DNA of 58,455 bases, taken from NCBI GenBank assembly GCA_945641355.1, contig CALZEQ010000017.1, forward strand, positions 1 to 58,455. The letters run 5' to 3'. Both the position numbers and the translations under genes were made by a program. Positions 1 through 8,185 of this stretch are shown piece by piece (the stretch's first letter is position 1; every line of letters begins with the position of its first letter). Below the pieces are notes generated by a model that saw only the letters and a list, made by a program, of their open reading frames with translations, was not told the origin of the DNA and did no database searches. This DNA is from an uncultured Mediterranea sp. (GTDB taxonomy: Bacteria; Bacteroidota; Bacteroidia; Bacteroidales; Bacteroidaceae).

Positions 1-213
1 TATGCACAACTTTTTATACATAAATCTTTTATCAATTTAATTCCGCCAACGGGTTGACATAATTAACTTTTTGCCGAAAAATCGATTTTTGCGTAAAAAG
101 TCCGGGCAAAATTTGCACAGTCCAGAAAAATGATGGTGGTTTTGTAGCAACAGATTCCGCCACGCTTCCCATTTGAACAGCGAACCAGGGCGGAACTTCG
201 TTTTTATGGCGAT

Positions 214-315
214 ATGGATTACACAAAAAACGCTCTTGATTATACGCAGATATTGACTCAGCTTAAGGCGAGAGGATTATTGTGTAGTCTGACATTTCAA
301 GTTGACGGTGATTGA
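214..315 (+). pseudogene. possible N-terminal remnant of an Abi_2-type (AbiD/F) protein
   Basis: A 33-codon open frame starts with ATG and reads M-D-Y-T-K, then YTQILTQLKARGL, then stops shortly after at 313-315. Abi_2 family abortive-infection proteins commonly begin with a stretch of this type (YxxQIxxLKxRGLxI), so I read this as the surviving first 22 or so codons of such a gene. The following residues (LCSLTFQVDGD) do not continue the family pattern, and no further Abi segment is visible downstream. The match rests on one short motif, so chance resemblance is possible. Confidence 0.35.
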
Positions 316-451
316 CGCATCAGAATAAACCTACCTAAATGACCGAGGTAATGTCTCAACCCCGGCATGCAATATCGAAAAAGTTATCAAAAACGCATAA
401 AAACGGGATACTTTTGAAGGCTTTCTGCCACATATCTGCCATTTTTAGCAT

Positions 452-480
452 AAAAACGCCTCGAAAATGAGGTGGTTTTT
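452..480. terminator. small hairpin with T-run
   Basis: CGCCTC (457-462) and GAGGTG (469-474) form a 6-bp stem with one G-T pair and a GAAAAT loop, flanked by A5 on the left and GGTTTTT on the right. It has the form of a weak, possibly bidirectional intrinsic terminator, but no intact gene lies immediately upstream on either strand. Confidence 0.3.
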
Positions 481-616
481 GCAAAAAAAGGGGCATTTTT
501 GTGTTAATGTATGCAAAACTGAAAATATCTGCCACACTTTTTTGATAGTTAAACCATTTATATAGAACAAATTAACGGAATACGTGTGGCAGATGGCAGA
601 TATTTAAAACTTCTCA

Positions 617-651
617 CGCGCGCGTGCGAGAGGGAAATGTGCATACGCGCG
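617..651. repeat. alternating CG/TG segment, copy A
   Basis: CGCGCGCGTGCG, a purine-rich spacer and GTGCATACGCGCG make a 35-bp alternating purine-pyrimidine block. A very similar 35-bp block occurs at 24931-24965 in the same orientation. Each lies about 150-190 bp from one of the two 21-bp repeat arrays, so the two kinds of element co-occur. The function is unknown. Confidence 0.5.
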
Positions 652-777
652 AACTCTGATGTAGGTATTCATGTCTCGGATTTACCCGGCAGGATAATTG
701 AAGCGAAATCATACAGGTTTTCGTCCGGTTTATACAGAAGTCTGCAATTATTTTTATACTTTTGCATTCGGTATATG

Positions 778-876
778 ACAGCAAAAGATGTTGTATTGCG
801 GCATGAAATGATGGTATCAAGCCATGAGACAGTCATTTCATGCCATGAAACGACCATTTCATGCTGCATTACGTTT
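778..876 (+). repeat. dispersed 100-bp element, copy A (three 21-bp units)
   Basis: Units lie at 803-823, 824-844 and 845-865. Each begins ATGARA, the second and third carry a TTTCATGC half-site so that the unit is nearly self-complementary, and all three could fold. Flanks 778-802 (ACAGCAAAAGATG, TATTGCG) and 866-876 (GCATTACGTTT) also match the copy at 25104-25204 in reverse orientation, so the repeated element is about 100 bp, not only the 21-bp units. Because 21 bp is seven codons, an open frame across it reads as heptapeptides (HEMMVSS, HETVISC, HETTISC), which I take to be a by-product. Confidence 0.75.
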
Positions 877-898
877 GCAGAATAGGGCAAGAAAGGTT

Positions 899-1003
899 AT
901 AAGCTATACTATCAAGAGGTGATAAGCTATACTATCAAGAGACGATAAGTTATACTATCAAGAGACGATAAGCTATACTATCAAAAGGTGATAAGTACAC
1001 TAT
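899..1003 (+). repeat. 23-bp tandem array upstream of the HU-HIG gene
   Basis: Four full units of 23 bp (899-921, 922-944, 945-967, 968-990) and a partial fifth unit (991-1003) follow one another without spacers. The unit core is ATAAGCTATACTATCAA, with an ending that varies between GAGGTG, GAGACG and AAGGTG. The array ends about 22 bp before the HU-HIG start codon at 1026, so it occupies the expected promoter/leader region. No clear TTTG/TAnnTTTG promoter lies between array and gene. It could be an array of protein-binding sites or a length-variable control region. Confidence 0.85.
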
Positions 1004-1025
1004 AAATGAATTAATACCATACGTT

Positions 1026-1646
1026 ATGGCAGAATATATCAAAAGGGAAATGCCGGATATGGACGGCAGCGGAGAACGGAAGTGTTACTACAGGGTCAGG
1101 ACCTATAGCAATCTCAGTTCCAAAGACTTTGTAGAAAGGCTATGTTATCCCGGTTCGGGCTTGAATCAGGGAGATGTGGCCAAGGTACTATGCCGCATGG
1201 TTGACGAAATGAAGCGGTGGCTTGCCGATGGCCATACGGTCACCATTGATGAACTGGGGACATTCAGTCTGTCGATAGGCGTGATGGATGACAAGGAAGT
1301 GGAGGACTTTGAAGGCAACGGGAAGAAAGTGACTGCCAAACGGATTGGCGTACGTGGCGTGAATTTCCGTCCTGACAAGCAGATGGTGCGGGACATCAGC
1401 CTCTCCTGCAAGCTGCACAAGGGGTACGAATCGCCCAACAACCGCTCTCCCTACACACGCGAAGAGCGTCTGAAAATGGCACAGGACTACATTGCCGAGC
1501 ACCACTTCATGCGTGTGAAGGATTATGAGGTAATGACCAAGCTCCCCCACTCTACGGCGGCCAACGAATTGCGTGACTTTTGTATACAACCTACGGGCAT
1601 CACCTTCGAAGGAAGGGGAAACACCAAGGTTTACGTGAAACGATAG
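1026..1646 (+). CDS. HU-HIG family DNA-binding protein
   Basis: A 206-residue protein with an HU/IHF-like fold, of the Bacteroidales HU-HIG type. Residues about 1-125 carry the HU signature: residues GDVAKVLCRMVDEMKRWLADG, then GHTVTIDELGTFSLSIG, then a GVNFRPDK segment where HU has its DNA-gripping arm. The extra C-terminal 80 residues (RSPYTREERLKMAQDYIAEHHFMRVKDYEVMTKL) look like a helix-turn-helix extension. Canonical HU has about 90 residues, so this is the long form. The downstream exported protein begins 12 bp after the stop and is probably co-transcribed. What DNA or process it acts on is unknown. Confidence 0.8.
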   Translation: MAEYIKREMPDMDGSGERKCYYRVRTYSNLSSKDFVERLCYPGSGLNQGDVAKVLCRMVDEMKRWLADGHTVTIDELGTFSLSIGVMDDKEVEDFEGNGKKVTAKRIGVRGVNFRPDKQMVRDISLSCKLHKGYESPNNRSPYTREERLKMAQDYIAEHHFMRVKDYEVMTKLPHSTAANELRDFCIQPTGITFEGRGNTKVYVKR

Positions 1647-1658
1647 ACAAAACTAATC

Positions 1659-3068
1659 ATGAACCTGAAAAAAACATTATTTACACTGATTACGCTATGG
1701 CTTCCGCTGGCAGCCATAGCACAAGAGAGAATGAACGTCTGTTTTGATGAGGGAGTAGAACTGGTATGCGCTGTATGGCGGTTGGCCGGAGCCAAAGAGT
1801 ACAACCGCTGTGTCGTACCCGCTTATGCCGAGAGCCTCGACCGACAGTGTGGCGGTTTCAAGAGTCATCAGGCCGTGGAACTGGCACGCCGCTACCATCG
1901 CAACGGAACGGGCTATGATGCCGTAGCCGAATTCGGAACCATGCTCAGCCTGCACGAAGGCCGGGTGGAGATGAATCCGGCAAAGAGCAACACGCTGGAC
2001 TATCGCTGGAGCGACGACATGATACAGGAATTCCTTCCTGCACTGAACGACTTCTATCGGGAGTCCGGCTTCCATGAATGGTACGTCGGGACAGATTCCA
2101 TCCGGACAGCGGCACTCGCTGCGTTCCAACGTGTAGCAGGTCAGGTGGACACGGAATGGTTTGACACCTTCTTCCACCACAGCGAAGCGGCCTTCCACAT
2201 CACACTGAGCCTGCTGGTAGGTCCCAACAACTACGGTATCAGTTCACGTCTGACAAACGGCCAAGTGCTGCTCTGCCCCGTCATCGGATCGGCCATCTAT
2301 GACGAAGGAGAGATACGCTTCGACTGCCAGACGGTAATCCCCATGGTGATACACGAGTTCTGCCACGCCTACTGCAACCCGTTAGTGGATGCCCACTATG
2401 CCGAGATGGAGCATACGCTGACACAGGTCTACGCCTACAGCAAGGGCATACTGAGCAGCCAGGCATACACCACGCCGAAAATCATGATGTACGAAACACT
2501 GGTACGCGCCTCCGTCATCAGGTATCTGCAGCGACATCCCTTAGAGGGAGTACCCGACCTGCAGGAACTCATCAAGCAGGAAGAGGCACGCGGATTCACC
2601 CTGACAGAGACCACAGAGCGGGCTCTGGCCGACTATGAACGCCACGGGACCCTCTCTGACGGACTGTCGTCCTTTATGCCCGAGCTTATCCAGGCAATCA
2701 ACGGATTCAGCATCAAGAGGTACGCCAAGAAGCAGCGAGCGGAGAAGAAGGCCGCGGACAAGCAGCGCGTACACTACCGATGCAACATCAGGAACGGAGC
2801 GAAACAGGTGGCCGTGGGAGACATCACGCTGGCCATCACTTTTGACGCTCCCATGCAGGTAACGATAGCCATCGGCGAGACGGACCAGGAGCTGCCCGAA
2901 TACAAGGGACACACATGGAGCGAGGACCAGCGGACGCTATCTATCCGTTTCACCACCCAACCGGCTACCACCTACGGCCTGCGCATCATCGGAGACGACT
3001 TCATCAGTCTGGAGGGCAGACCGGCCGTAGAATCTGAAATCCATTTCACTACACGAAAGGCGGACTGA
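1659..3068 (+). CDS. exported DUF4932-type protein with HEXXH motif
   Basis: A 469-residue protein with a cleavable signal peptide (hydrophobic residues 5-20, cut near AIAQ-E). The body resembles the DUF4932 family of Bacteroidales. Residues 232-236 are HEFCH, a perfect HEXXH zinc-metallopeptidase motif, in the helical context VIHEFCHAYCNP; a glutamate-rich segment shortly after (HYAEMEHTLTQ) could supply a further ligand. The last 85 or so residues (from about VAVGDITLAITFDAPM) resemble a bacterial Ig-like domain. I infer a secreted or periplasmic metallopeptidase, but no substrate is evident. It sits between the HU-HIG gene and glycerate kinase in one transcription direction. Confidence 0.7.
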   Translation: MNLKKTLFTLITLWLPLAAIAQERMNVCFDEGVELVCAVWRLAGAKEYNRCVVPAYAESLDRQCGGFKSHQAVELARRYHRNGTGYDAVAEFGTMLSLHEGRVEMNPAKSNTLDYRWSDDMIQEFLPALNDFYRESGFHEWYVGTDSIRTAALAAFQRVAGQVDTEWFDTFFHHSEAAFHITLSLLVGPNNYGISSRLTNGQVLLCPVIGSAIYDEGEIRFDCQTVIPMVIHEFCHAYCNPLVDAHYAEMEHTLTQVYAYSKGILSSQAYTTPKIMMYETLVRASVIRYLQRHPLEGVPDLQELIKQEEARGFTLTETTERALADYERHGTLSDGLSSFMPELIQAINGFSIKRYAKKQRAEKKAADKQRVHYRCNIRNGAKQVAVGDITLAITFDAPMQVTIAIGETDQELPEYKGHTWSEDQRTLSIRFTTQPATTYGLRIIGDDFISLEGRPAVESEIHFTTRKAD

Positions 3069-3095
3069 CCAAGCGACCCTCAAACCTGTTGGAAG

Positions 3096-4172
3096 ATGAA
3101 ATACCTGCTGGCCATAGACTCATTTAAAGGATGCCTCTCGTCTGCCGAGGTGGAGGAGACGATAGCCGAAGCACTGCGTAAGCAGGGAGCCGACGTCACG
3201 GCCATACCCCTGTCGGATGGAGGCGAAGGGATGCTGGAGGCCTTTACCCATGCACTGAACGGCACGCTGAGGGAGGTATCGGTACACGATCCGCTGATGC
3301 GCAGCCTCACTGCCCGCTATGGCGTGACGGCAGAGGGGATGGCCATCGTTGAGACCTCCCAAGCCTGCGGCCTTACGCTGATGACCGAAGCGGAACGCAA
3401 CCCGATGATAGCGACCACCTACGGTGTGGGCGAGATGGTAGCCCACGCCATCCTGTCGGGCTGCCGGCAATTCATCATCGGACTGGGAGGCAGCGGAACG
3501 AGCGACTGCGGCATCGGCATGTTGCAGGCACTGACCGAACGGCTGGCGGGCGGAAGGTCGTTCGATGCCATCAGACCTCTGTTGGAGGATTGCCGATTCA
3601 CCTTGGCTTCGGATGTTCGCAATGTATTGTATGGCGAGCAAGGGGCAGCCTATACCTTTGGCCGACAGAAGGGTGCCACCGACGATATGATACGGGTTCT
3701 GGACGAACGTGCCCGGCAGTTTGCCGAGTCATCTGCCCGGCATTGGGGCTTCGACAAGTCTTCTGAACCAGGAGCAGGGGCAGCAGGCGGACTGGGATAT
3801 GCCTTCATGCAATATCTGGGGGCAAAGGCCGTGTCGGGTGCCGACCTTCTCCTCGACCTGATCCGATTTGACAAACAGATGGAGGGGACGGATGTAGTGA
3901 TTACGGGAGAAGGGAGAGCGGACCGTCAGACCCTGATGGGGAAGTTGCCGGAGCGTGTCCTATGCAGGGCAAAAGCACAGCACATACCTGTATGGCTGAT
4001 GGCCGGACGCATTGCCGACAGGGAGGCTTTATTGGATGCAGGTTTTGAGAAAGTGGCGGCCATTACCCCCGAAGAGATGCCTAACGGCGAAGCCATCCTC
4101 CCCGCAACGGCCAGACGGAATCTGACGAAGTGGATAGAGAGGACAACCACCTTCGGCCGTCAACCTCGTTAG
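3096..4172 (+). CDS. glycerate kinase
   Basis: A 358-residue member of the GarK/GlxK glycerate kinase family, which phosphorylates D-glycerate with ATP. Family features are the start MKYLLAIDSFKGCLSS, SDGGEGMLEAF, the glycine-rich GLGGSGTSDCGIGM, GAGAAGGLGYAF and VVITGEGRADRQT. It begins 27 bp after the DUF4932-type gene. The last residues (TTTFGRQPR) overlap by 92 bp with the 3' end of the convergent, decayed nucleotidyltransferase at 4081-4743, so the native C-terminus may have been replaced at a deletion junction; the catalytic core is complete. Confidence 0.9.
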   Translation: MKYLLAIDSFKGCLSSAEVEETIAEALRKQGADVTAIPLSDGGEGMLEAFTHALNGTLREVSVHDPLMRSLTARYGVTAEGMAIVETSQACGLTLMTEAERNPMIATTYGVGEMVAHAILSGCRQFIIGLGGSGTSDCGIGMLQALTERLAGGRSFDAIRPLLEDCRFTLASDVRNVLYGEQGAAYTFGRQKGATDDMIRVLDERARQFAESSARHWGFDKSSEPGAGAAGGLGYAFMQYLGAKAVSGADLLLDLIRFDKQMEGTDVVITGEGRADRQTLMGKLPERVLCRAKAQHIPVWLMAGRIADREALLDAGFEKVAAITPEEMPNGEAILPATARRNLTKWIERTTTFGRQPR

Positions 4173-4743
4173 GCTCGCACAGAACGTAGGATGCGGGCAT
4201 GGCAAACGCTGCCAACAGCGCGTACATCACAGCAGCAACAAATCGGGCCAGACCGAACGAACGCAGTACCGCCATCACTTCTGACGGAGACATCACTGGT
4301 GTACCCACTCCTTCTTTCCCCGTCTGAACAGCGATGTCCATTCCACCGTACGATGGGACACACCACACCTCCATCCCTTCAGGTACCCGCCTCATCTGTA
4401 GTTTCTCAGGATAGTTCGGCAGATTGCCCTGTCCCGACAACATACACACTGAAAGTCCGTCATGTCCGTATTGCCGGCTCAGCTCAGCGCACTGTCTGTT
4501 CAGCTCCCGGTTCTGCTCCTTCAGCTGACAGGCCACGCTCCACCACTGCATCCGCAACGGCTCGGGACACTCCATGCCCAGCCCACGCAAACGCTCCAAT
4601 GCCGCAAATCCGATACCTGCAATTGCCTGCCTCTGGCAACCGTCAAAAAGACTTTGCCAGTCGGCACCGTCCATGTATGCAGGGAGCGAACTCCTGTTGC
4701 CCATGGCCACTTGAACAAACTCAAACAAAGGATTAAGATCCAT
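4081..4743 (-). pseudogene. decayed NTP_transf_5-type nucleotidyltransferase
   Basis: The 220-codon frame (start ATG 4743, MDLNPLFEFVQ) resembles the ends of the family annotated as uncharacterised nucleotidyltransferase in Bacteroidales. The N-terminal half has the conserved helical region and a version of the LKGQG-YP segment (LSGQGNLPNYP). Where the family has GDIDIW, with its metal-binding aspartates, this reads GMEVWC. The frame then jumps to a C-terminal family-like stretch (LRSFGLARFVAAVMY, LCEPNEVDGRRWL). Intact members are about 350-380 residues, so roughly the middle third is missing. The 3' end runs antisense into glycerate kinase. It lies 68 bp downstream of the MORN gene. Confidence 0.65.
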
Positions 4744-4811
4744 AATGATGACTCGGATCTGACAGATTGCAGAAACAATATTATTAGAAAAGGACAACCG
4801 CTGAGGCGATA

Positions 4812-5981
4812 TCAGTTCTCCAGTCGTCCCATCTTGTAGGACCCTTTTCGGATGATTTTGCCATCCTTGTCCGTCTCTACAAAGGGGCCATGCTTCTTGC
4901 CCTGCTTGAAGAAGCCTTCGAATCGGTTTCCGTTCTTGTCTTCCTGCACGCCAGCTCCCTCCTGCAGACCATTCACAAAGCCACCTTTGTACTTGGTACC
5001 GTCAGTCTGTACCAGCGTACCTTGGCCATTGAACTTGTTGGCTTTCCATTCGCCTTCGTAGGAATCGCCTGCATTCCATTTATACGTACCGTGTCCCTCT
5101 TGCATACCGTTTTTCCACTCACCCTCATAAACAGCACCGCTGGCCCACGTGAACGTACCCTTGCCCTCAGGCTCCCCATCCTTGAAACCACCCACATACT
5201 TGTTGCCGTTGGCATGGATGTAGATACCTTCGCCTGTACGTTCGCCCTGTACATACGAGCCCTCGTAGCGATCGCCCGTATGGAAGAAGTAGATGCCTTT
5301 GCCGTGCTGCATATCGTCCGCCCATCCGCCTACATACTTGTCACCGTTGGCATACTCAAAGGTGCCTGTTCCCTCGCGGGTATCGTTCTTCCAGTGGCCT
5401 TCGTACTTGCTTCCGTCATTCCATACAAGCGTGCCTTCGCCGTCTTTCTTGTCGTTCCGCCAAGTACCTACGTAACGCGAACCGTTCCTCCAGGTATAGG
5501 TGCCCGTACCCTCACGTTTGTCGTTCACCCACTCTCCCTCGTACAGGTCACCGTTATAATAGTACATGGTACCCTTGCCATGCTGGTAATCCTGATACCA
5601 CATGCCCTCGTAGCGATTGTTGTTCATGAAGTAGAAGATGCCATGCCCGTGCTGCTGGTCTTGGAACCACTCACCTACATATTTCTCCCCATCTGTAAAG
5701 AGGTAGGTACCTTGTCCCTGCCGTTTGCCTTTCACATACTGGCCTTCGTAACTATCTCCGTTTTTGAATACGGTTTTCCCTTTGCCATATGGCTTGCGTC
5801 CCTTCATCTCGCCGGTATAGACCGAACCGTCCTTAAACGTATAGGTACCTATCTTGATTTCGGATGAAAAAGTATTCTTCACTTTCCCCAAGAGCCCCTC
5901 TTTCTTCTCCTCCTGAGCATACGACAGGCACTGGCAAGAGAAGGCCATGAGCAGCGCCATACAAACTTGTGTATATTTCAT
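4812..5981 (-). CDS. exported MORN-repeat protein
   Basis: A 389-residue protein with a signal peptide (MKYTQVCMALLMAFSCQCLSYAQ) followed by about 14 back-to-back 23-residue MORN repeats, each with the YxGxW/F/Y core and GxGTxxxxxG. They run from about residue 45 to 365. MORN repeats build an elongated beta-sheet used for protein or lipid contact; the partner is unknown. I chose ATG 5981 over a TTG two codons earlier because the signal peptide then starts MKYTQ. An upstream -7 box TATCTTTG (6063-6070) suggests its own promoter. A long antisense frame exists here only because of the repeat structure. Confidence 0.85.
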   Translation of the reverse strand: MKYTQVCMALLMAFSCQCLSYAQEEKKEGLLGKVKNTFSSEIKIGTYTFKDGSVYTGEMKGRKPYGKGKTVFKNGDSYEGQYVKGKRQGQGTYLFTDGEKYVGEWFQDQQHGHGIFYFMNNNRYEGMWYQDYQHGKGTMYYYNGDLYEGEWVNDKREGTGTYTWRNGSRYVGTWRNDKKDGEGTLVWNDGSKYEGHWKNDTREGTGTFEYANGDKYVGGWADDMQHGKGIYFFHTGDRYEGSYVQGERTGEGIYIHANGNKYVGGFKDGEPEGKGTFTWASGAVYEGEWKNGMQEGHGTYKWNAGDSYEGEWKANKFNGQGTLVQTDGTKYKGGFVNGLQEGAGVQEDKNGNRFEGFFKQGKKHGPFVETDKDGKIIRKGSYKMGRLEN

Positions 5982-6062
5982 TGACAATATGAGTTATCGT
6001 TTTGACTAATTTAAAGACGAAAAGGGGATGCAGAATGTTACACCACAGCCGCCTTTGTACGC

Positions 6063-6070
6063 ACAAAGAT
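6063..6070 (-). promoter_or_regulatory. -7 box for the MORN gene
   Basis: TATCTTTG on the minus strand is a perfect Bacteroides TAnnTTTG element, about 80 bp before the MORN start codon. Upstream at the -33 distance only a T-rich run is visible, not TTTG. Confidence 0.5.
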
Positions 6071-6109
6071 AAGACATATCTGTTAAAAATGCAGGAAAAC
6101 AGACGCTTT

Positions 6110-7396
6110 TTATGGCATTTTTTCACCGGAAACGACCTCTTTTAAAGTCTCTTTGCATAAATAGCGTTGTGCCAGATGCCTGATGTCGTCCGATGTGGTC
6201 TCTCTGATAGCCTGCAATGAGTCTGCAAAATGGGTGTCGGAGAAACGGGAAGTATGTACAAATATCCAAGCATCGGCAAGCGAAAAGGGTGACTCGTAAT
6301 TCCGGCATAACTCGCCCAACAGGTAATTCCGAACCATAGATAACTCTGCATCCGACACCGGTTCGTTCTGCAACCTCTCCAACTCCCGATAGACCTCGGC
6401 AATCAGCGGTTCGACATACTCGTTGGCCGTCTCGCTATTGATGACCAGCACACTGCGACCGGGATAAGGGACCAATGAAGCACCGATGCCGTAAGTATAT
6501 CCCTTCTCCTCACGTATATTGGACATCAGACGGCTGCCGAAATAGCCTCCCAACAAGGTAACCAATACACGTAGCTTCAGGAAGTCGGGATGGTGACGGT
6601 CCGGTGCCAGACAACCCATACGCACGGCACTCTGCAAGGCTCCCTGGCGAGGGATAAAGAAACGCTTGCCTGCATCGGATTGCGGCTGATACGTCGCAGC
6701 TGGTTCGGTGCATCCGACTTGTCCGAACGGCTCGCTACCGAAAACCCGCTCTACCCGACGACAAGCCTCATCGGTTACCCGACCGGAAAGATAGATGACA
6801 CATCCCTGCGAATGGTAATGTGACCGATAAAAGCTACGCAACAAAGGGGCAGTGATACGACGATAGTCCTCCTCCTCAACCAGGCGACCCGAAGGATGCT
6901 GCCTCCCGAACAGGCACTGCATCAGCCCCCGATGAGCCAGGAAGTCAACCTTCGAACGATTCACCTTGAACTGCTGTATGTTGTTATCTATCACGACCTG
7001 CAGTCGTTCGTCGGGGAATAAAGGTTCCTTGATGACGGACTCCAACACATCCAGTGTCTGAGGCAGATACTTGTTGAGTGTATATAACGTGACAAAAGAG
7101 TGTTCGGCTGCTGCCGAGAGTTCGAGCCAGGCACCATAATAGTCCAACTGTTCGGCAAGACGGGCAGCCGTATAGCGGTGCGTCCCCTCACGCAGCATCC
7201 GGTTGGTAAAGAGAGCCTGCAACGGTGCTGTCTGCTGCCAACGTCCGCCCGGCATCAGCAGGTCGATGCGCATTACCTCACAATCGCCTGCATCTATCAC
7301 ATTCAGCGGAACGCCATTGGGCAGTATGGAACGACGCGGCGGCTGTATCTCCATCTGCCGCAGTTCACGTATCTTGGGAGGAAGGGTACGATCCAT
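6110..7396 (-). CDS. M16-family peptidase-like protein lacking the zinc motif
   Basis: A 428-residue protein with the two-domain M16 (insulinase/MPP) fold. The C-terminal half keeps the family segment GGYFGSRLMSNIREEKGYTYGIGASL (about residues 280-305). The zinc site HXXEH, expected near residues 65-75, is absent: the equivalent stretch reads LFTNRMLREGTHRY. It should therefore be a non-catalytic M16 protein, like the inactive half of M16B pairs; no active partner is nearby. There is no signal peptide. It is the last gene of the PBP1A-HPPK-kdsB operon (14 bp after kdsB). Confidence 0.8.
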   Translation of the reverse strand: MDRTLPPKIRELRQMEIQPPRRSILPNGVPLNVIDAGDCEVMRIDLLMPGGRWQQTAPLQALFTNRMLREGTHRYTAARLAEQLDYYGAWLELSAAAEHSFVTLYTLNKYLPQTLDVLESVIKEPLFPDERLQVVIDNNIQQFKVNRSKVDFLAHRGLMQCLFGRQHPSGRLVEEEDYRRITAPLLRSFYRSHYHSQGCVIYLSGRVTDEACRRVERVFGSEPFGQVGCTEPAATYQPQSDAGKRFFIPRQGALQSAVRMGCLAPDRHHPDFLKLRVLVTLLGGYFGSRLMSNIREEKGYTYGIGASLVPYPGRSVLVINSETANEYVEPLIAEVYRELERLQNEPVSDAELSMVRNYLLGELCRNYESPFSLADAWIFVHTSRFSDTHFADSLQAIRETTSDDIRHLAQRYLCKETLKEVVSGEKMP

Positions 7397-7410
7397 ATAC
7401 GCTGTCTGTG

Positions 7411-8172
7411 TTAACCCTGTTGCTGCATACGCTCCAGAAAGCGTTCGGCACGCTCCAAATCCTGAGGCGTATCTATGCCGATGGTCTCAACCTGCGTAAT
7501 GCCTACCTTGATGCGATAGCCATTCTCTAACCAGCGCAACTGTTCGAGTGACTCGGCCAGTTCAAGTGACGACTGGGGCAACGAGGTAATCTCCTTCAAC
7601 ACCTCTGTCCGGTAGGCATAGAGGCCGATGTGCTTATAGTAGGTATGTCCTTTCAACCAGTCACATTGGTCGGCATTGCGCTGATAGGGAATGATGGAAC
7701 GACTGAAGTAAAGGGCATTCATACGGCCATCGACGACCACCTTCGGCGAATTGACATTCTGCAATGCTTCGAAACCGTCATCGACCGTAAAGGGCTTGAC
7801 CAACGTAGCTATCTGCGTGCAGGGGTCGTCGAAACATGCCTTCACCGCTGCCAGCTGAGAAGGTTGTATGAAGGGCTCGTCACCCTGAATATTAACCACC
7901 ACATCGAAGCCGCCTCCTATCTTGGTACATGCCTCAAAGCAACGGTCGGTTCCGCTTTTATGATGGACCGAAGTCATCACTACCTGTCCACCGAAGGCGC
8001 GTACAGCCGCCTCGATGCGTTCGTCATCGGTAGCTACCCATGCGTCATCCAGCACGCCTGCTACCTGCTCGTATACCCGTTGTATCACACTCTTTCCGCC
8101 CAGCATGGCCAATGGCTTGGCAGGGAAACGTGTCGATGCATAACGGGCGGGAATGATTCCTAAAAATTTCAT
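7411..8172 (-). CDS. kdsB: 3-deoxy-manno-octulosonate cytidylyltransferase
   Basis: A 253-residue CMP-Kdo synthetase, which activates Kdo with CTP for the lipopolysaccharide inner core, in the cytoplasm. The signatures are [16 protein letters not shown] at the N-terminus (nucleotide-binding), [11 protein letters not shown], and YRTEVLKEI near residue 190. Length matches the family (about 250). The start is ATG 8172, one codon after a GTG. It is 13 bp downstream of the HPPK-like gene and 14 bp upstream of the M16-like gene, so all four genes look co-transcribed. Confidence 0.95.
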   Translation of the reverse strand: MKFLGIIPARYASTRFPAKPLAMLGGKSVIQRVYEQVAGVLDDAWVATDDERIEAAVRAFGGQVVMTSVHHKSGTDRCFEACTKIGGGFDVVVNIQGDEPFIQPSQLAAVKACFDDPCTQIATLVKPFTVDDGFEALQNVNSPKVVVDGRMNALYFSRSIIPYQRNADQCDWLKGHTYYKHIGLYAYRTEVLKEITSLPQSSLELAESLEQLRWLENGYRIKVGITQVETIGIDTPQDLERAERFLERMQQQG

Positions 8173-8185
8173 CACTATATAATGG

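Larger units (their letters stand above)
1..1025. other. gene-poor left end with several repeats
   Basis: I see no intact gene in this kilobase. It holds a possible Abi remnant (214-315), a small hairpin with a T-run (452-480), an 11-bp inverted repeat of the word ATCTGCCACAC (527-537 against 584-594, with more ATCTGCCA copies near 424-440), an alternating CG/TG stretch (617-651), a three-unit 21-bp array (803-865) and a 23-bp tandem array (899-1003). Two short open frames (32-226 on the minus strand and 586-885 on the plus strand) have no protein-like features; the second runs through the repeats. The segment looks like eroded accessory DNA upstream of the HU-HIG gene. Confidence 0.6.

Noticed and set aside
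32..226. 64-codon minus-strand open frame at the left edge
   Set aside because: No recognisable domain, no ribosome site and composition like the surrounding non-coding DNA.
586..885. 99-codon plus-strand open frame
   Set aside because: It runs through the CG/TG block and the 21-bp array; its last third is just the translated repeat. No promoter or protein-like feature.
899..1003. CRISPR array
   Set aside because: Units are directly adjacent 23-mers without spacers, and there are no cas genes.
4890..5867. 325-codon antisense frame over the MORN gene
   Set aside because: It is the periodic reverse frame of 23-residue MORN repeats and has no domain of its own.
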